Shown: positions 4,222 through 5,589 of the stretch, in pieces
How the letters are laid out: each line of letters starts with the position of its first letter
How positions within the stretch are numbered: position 1 is the stretch's first letter
NCBI GenBank assembly: GCA_947449515.1
Contig: CANFSD010000123.1
Location: 1-5,589, forward strand
Direction of reading: 5' to 3'
Length of the DNA stretch: 5,589 nt
Origin: Bacteroidota bacterium
GTDB taxonomy: Bacteria > Bacteroidota > Bacteroidia > UKL13-3
Notes under the pieces: generated by a model
What the model was told of the DNA's origin: nothing
The model's database searches: none
Seen by the model: the letters and a program-made list of their open reading frames with translations, nothing else
Translations under genes and position numbers: made by a program

Positions 4222-5589
4222 CTATTCTTTTATAAAGTTACGGGTCATTACTTTATTTCCCATAGTAACTTTAACTATATACATACCCGCTGGAAGCACT
4301 TCAACATTGATATCCTTCACCATGGTTCCCAATGCAGAAACATATTGTTCTTTGCTCATGTTTTGCCCTAGCATATTATAAATTACTACTTCCACTTCTT
4401 CTGCTTTATTGGTTTCAATTTGAACCTTTAAATGCTGTGCAACTGGATTTGGAAATACACGAATAGCATTTTCTGGATTCACTTTAATTACCCCAGTATT
4501 CACCAAATTAACATTCAATAATTTTTGAACGCCTCTGCAATTGTTAGAGGCAATTTCTTGCACGCCAATTGTTGCGCTTGTACCCACCCCATATTTAACC
4601 TGCACAGATGAAGTACCCGCACCTGCTTGCACAGTTGCGCCTACTGGCGACCAAGTAAATACCGACCCAGCCAAACCAGGAGTTACCGAAAGTGTGGCTG
4701 TATCGCCCTTAACCGCCCAGGTGGCACCAGAAATATCTGAAGTAACTGGTCGTGGTAATTTTGAAATCACCAAAGAATCAGAAAACACAGAACATACTTT
4801 TTCGGTAAGTTTTACTTTGAATTCACCGGCATCATTATAATTTAAGCTGTTAGCAGTTTTACCTGTAAACGCAGTATCATTTATAAACCATTGGTTATTG
4901 CTTGTTGCGCTAGAATACAAATTAAAGGAACCTCCCTCACAGAAAACATTTCCAGAAAGATCCTTTGTTAATGTAGGTTTACTTGGAGTGGTTCCTATTT
5001 GAACCAACAGTTCTGCTGATTTAGACCAACAACCATTTGCACTTGATTGACGCACATAATACAATGCCTCATCTTTTGTTTGAAAACTGGTTATAGAGGT
5101 AGAAAAAGGAATATTGTTTTTATACCAAGCAAAGCCGGAAGTAGCATTGGTACTTATGGTAGTGCTATCCCCATCACACAGCGCTAACCCTCTAGACGCA
5201 CTGATACTTGGAACGGCCGGAGAAGGCAATACAGTGATATAATTTACACGCGTAATACTGTCTTTTCCTGTAGCATTTTTAACCGAAAGGGAAATAGATT
5301 TGGTACCCGGTGTTAAGAATTTTACCTTTGGATTTCTAATGGTATAGGTCAAAGTATCTGCATCACTTACATACCACATCCATTGATCTGGTTTGTTTAA
5401 AGTTGAGTCTAATAATTGCAATTCATCCCCCACACAAATGGTTCTATTTAATGCATAAAAATTAGCTACAGGGTTATTAGGCGTTCCTGTCACTTTTACG
5501 TTATCAATAAACATATTGTTTCCATTATTAGATTTCTGTTCGAACCTAATTCTGATATTGTTATTGCCAACATAAGGAGTCAAATTCAC
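4222..5589 (-). CDS. Secreted T9SS cargo protein with PKD and Ig-like domains (N-terminus cut by window edge)
   Basis: The visible 455 residues are the C-terminal part of a larger protein. The frame is open to the edge and begins mid-domain, so the GTG at 5587-5589 is probably an internal Val. Residues 1-35 look like the end of a jelly-roll domain (LTPYVGNNNIRIRF, then NNMFIDNVKV). Residues 40-120 are PKD-like. Two Ig-like modules follow (about 122-200 and 201-279), each with a Cys pair (C138/C187 and C217/C266). Residues 282-362 resemble a further PKD-like module (KGDTATLSVTP, FTWSP). Residues 373-455 are a type A T9SS sorting domain: VFPNPV at 378-383, VVIYNMLGQ at 401-409, LPAGMYIVKV at 432-441, and ending NFIKE. 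The protein should cross the outer membrane by T9SS, have this tail removed, and be released or anchored. Any catalytic domain lies off the window; M43 metalloproteases and adhesins share this architecture. Its stop sits next to the shared terminator. Confidence 0.9.
   Translation of the reverse strand: MNLTPYVGNNNIRIRFEQKSNNGNNMFIDNVKVTGTPNNPVANFYALNRTICVGDELQLLDSTLNKPDQWMWYVSDADTLTYTIRNPKVKFLTPGTKSISLSVKNATGKDSITRVNYITVLPSPAVPSISASRGLALCDGDSTTISTNATSGFAWYKNNIPFSTSITSFQTKDEALYYVRQSSANGCWSKSAELLVQIGTTPSKPTLTKDLSGNVFCEGGSFNLYSSATSNNQWFINDTAFTGKTANSLNYNDAGEFKVKLTEKVCSVFSDSLVISKLPRPVTSDISGATWAVKGDTATLSVTPGLAGSVFTWSPVGATVQAGAGTSSVQVKYGVGTSATIGVQEIASNNCRGVQKLLNVNLVNTGVIKVNPENAIRVFPNPVAQHLKVQIETNKAEEVEVVIYNMLGQNMSKEQYVSALGTMVKDINVEVLPAGMYIVKVTMGNKVMTRNFIKE
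4753..5226 (-). repeat. Tandem Ig-like protein repeat, two units of about 79 residues
   Basis: Within the secreted protein, residues about 122-200 and 201-279 are diverged copies of one module. First Cys (138 and 217), Trp (155 and 234) and second Cys (187 and 266) are each exactly 79 residues apart, with 49 residues between the Cys of each pair. The first Cys is in CDGDS in one copy and CEGGS in the other. The DNA copies are too diverged for a recent duplication. The boundaries are approximate. Confidence 0.65.

Noticed and set aside
4541..4840. Plus-strand 99-codon frame rich in Pro, Thr and Val inside the secreted-protein gene
   Set aside because: The composition follows from the complement of Gly/Thr/Ser-rich Ig and PKD codons. 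The minus-strand frame has recognisable domains, so this one is a shadow.

Overview
The window looks like chromosomal DNA from a member of the Bacteroidota, probably a Chitinophaga- or Sphingobacteria-like lineage. Four things point there: a type IX secretion (T9SS) C-terminal sorting domain, a bacterial group II geranylgeranylglyceryl-phosphate synthase homologue, AT-rich sequence, and no convincing Shine-Dalgarno sequence at any of the four visible starts. The lineage is inferred from protein character; no database search was run.

Layout from left to right: 1-326 has no gene, but holds a likely terminator for a gene off the left edge and a long AT-rich leader. Next, on the plus strand, come a GGGP-synthase-family prenyltransferase (327-1085, GTG start) and a YihX-like HAD phosphatase (1129-1749), 43 bp apart and probably co-transcribed. 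radA (1746-3113, minus) converges on the phosphatase gene and their ends overlap by 4 bp. An 86-bp divergent intergenic region separates radA from a long-chain polyprenyl diphosphate synthase (3200-4171, plus, GTG start). That gene ends in an 18-bp perfect palindrome that should terminate transcription in both directions. On the other side of it is the C-terminal part of a secreted multi-domain T9SS cargo protein (4222-5589, minus), cut by the right edge.

Two genes belong to isoprenoid metabolism. One makes an all-trans polyprenyl diphosphate, most simply the menaquinone side chain. The other joins a prenyl diphosphate to sn-glycerol-1-phosphate, the first committed step of archaeal-type ether lipids. 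They are not in one operon, but both start at GTG with a similar ATTTG-N8-GTGA context. RadA (recombination and branch migration) and the HAD phosphatase have no evident link to this chemistry.

Most of the window is ordinary housekeeping sequence. I see no CRISPR array, transposon, tRNA or rRNA gene, or defence system. The points worth a second look are the archaeal-type lipid enzyme with no known partners nearby, the shared GTG start context, the overlapping gene ends, and the regular Ig-like repeats in the secreted protein.
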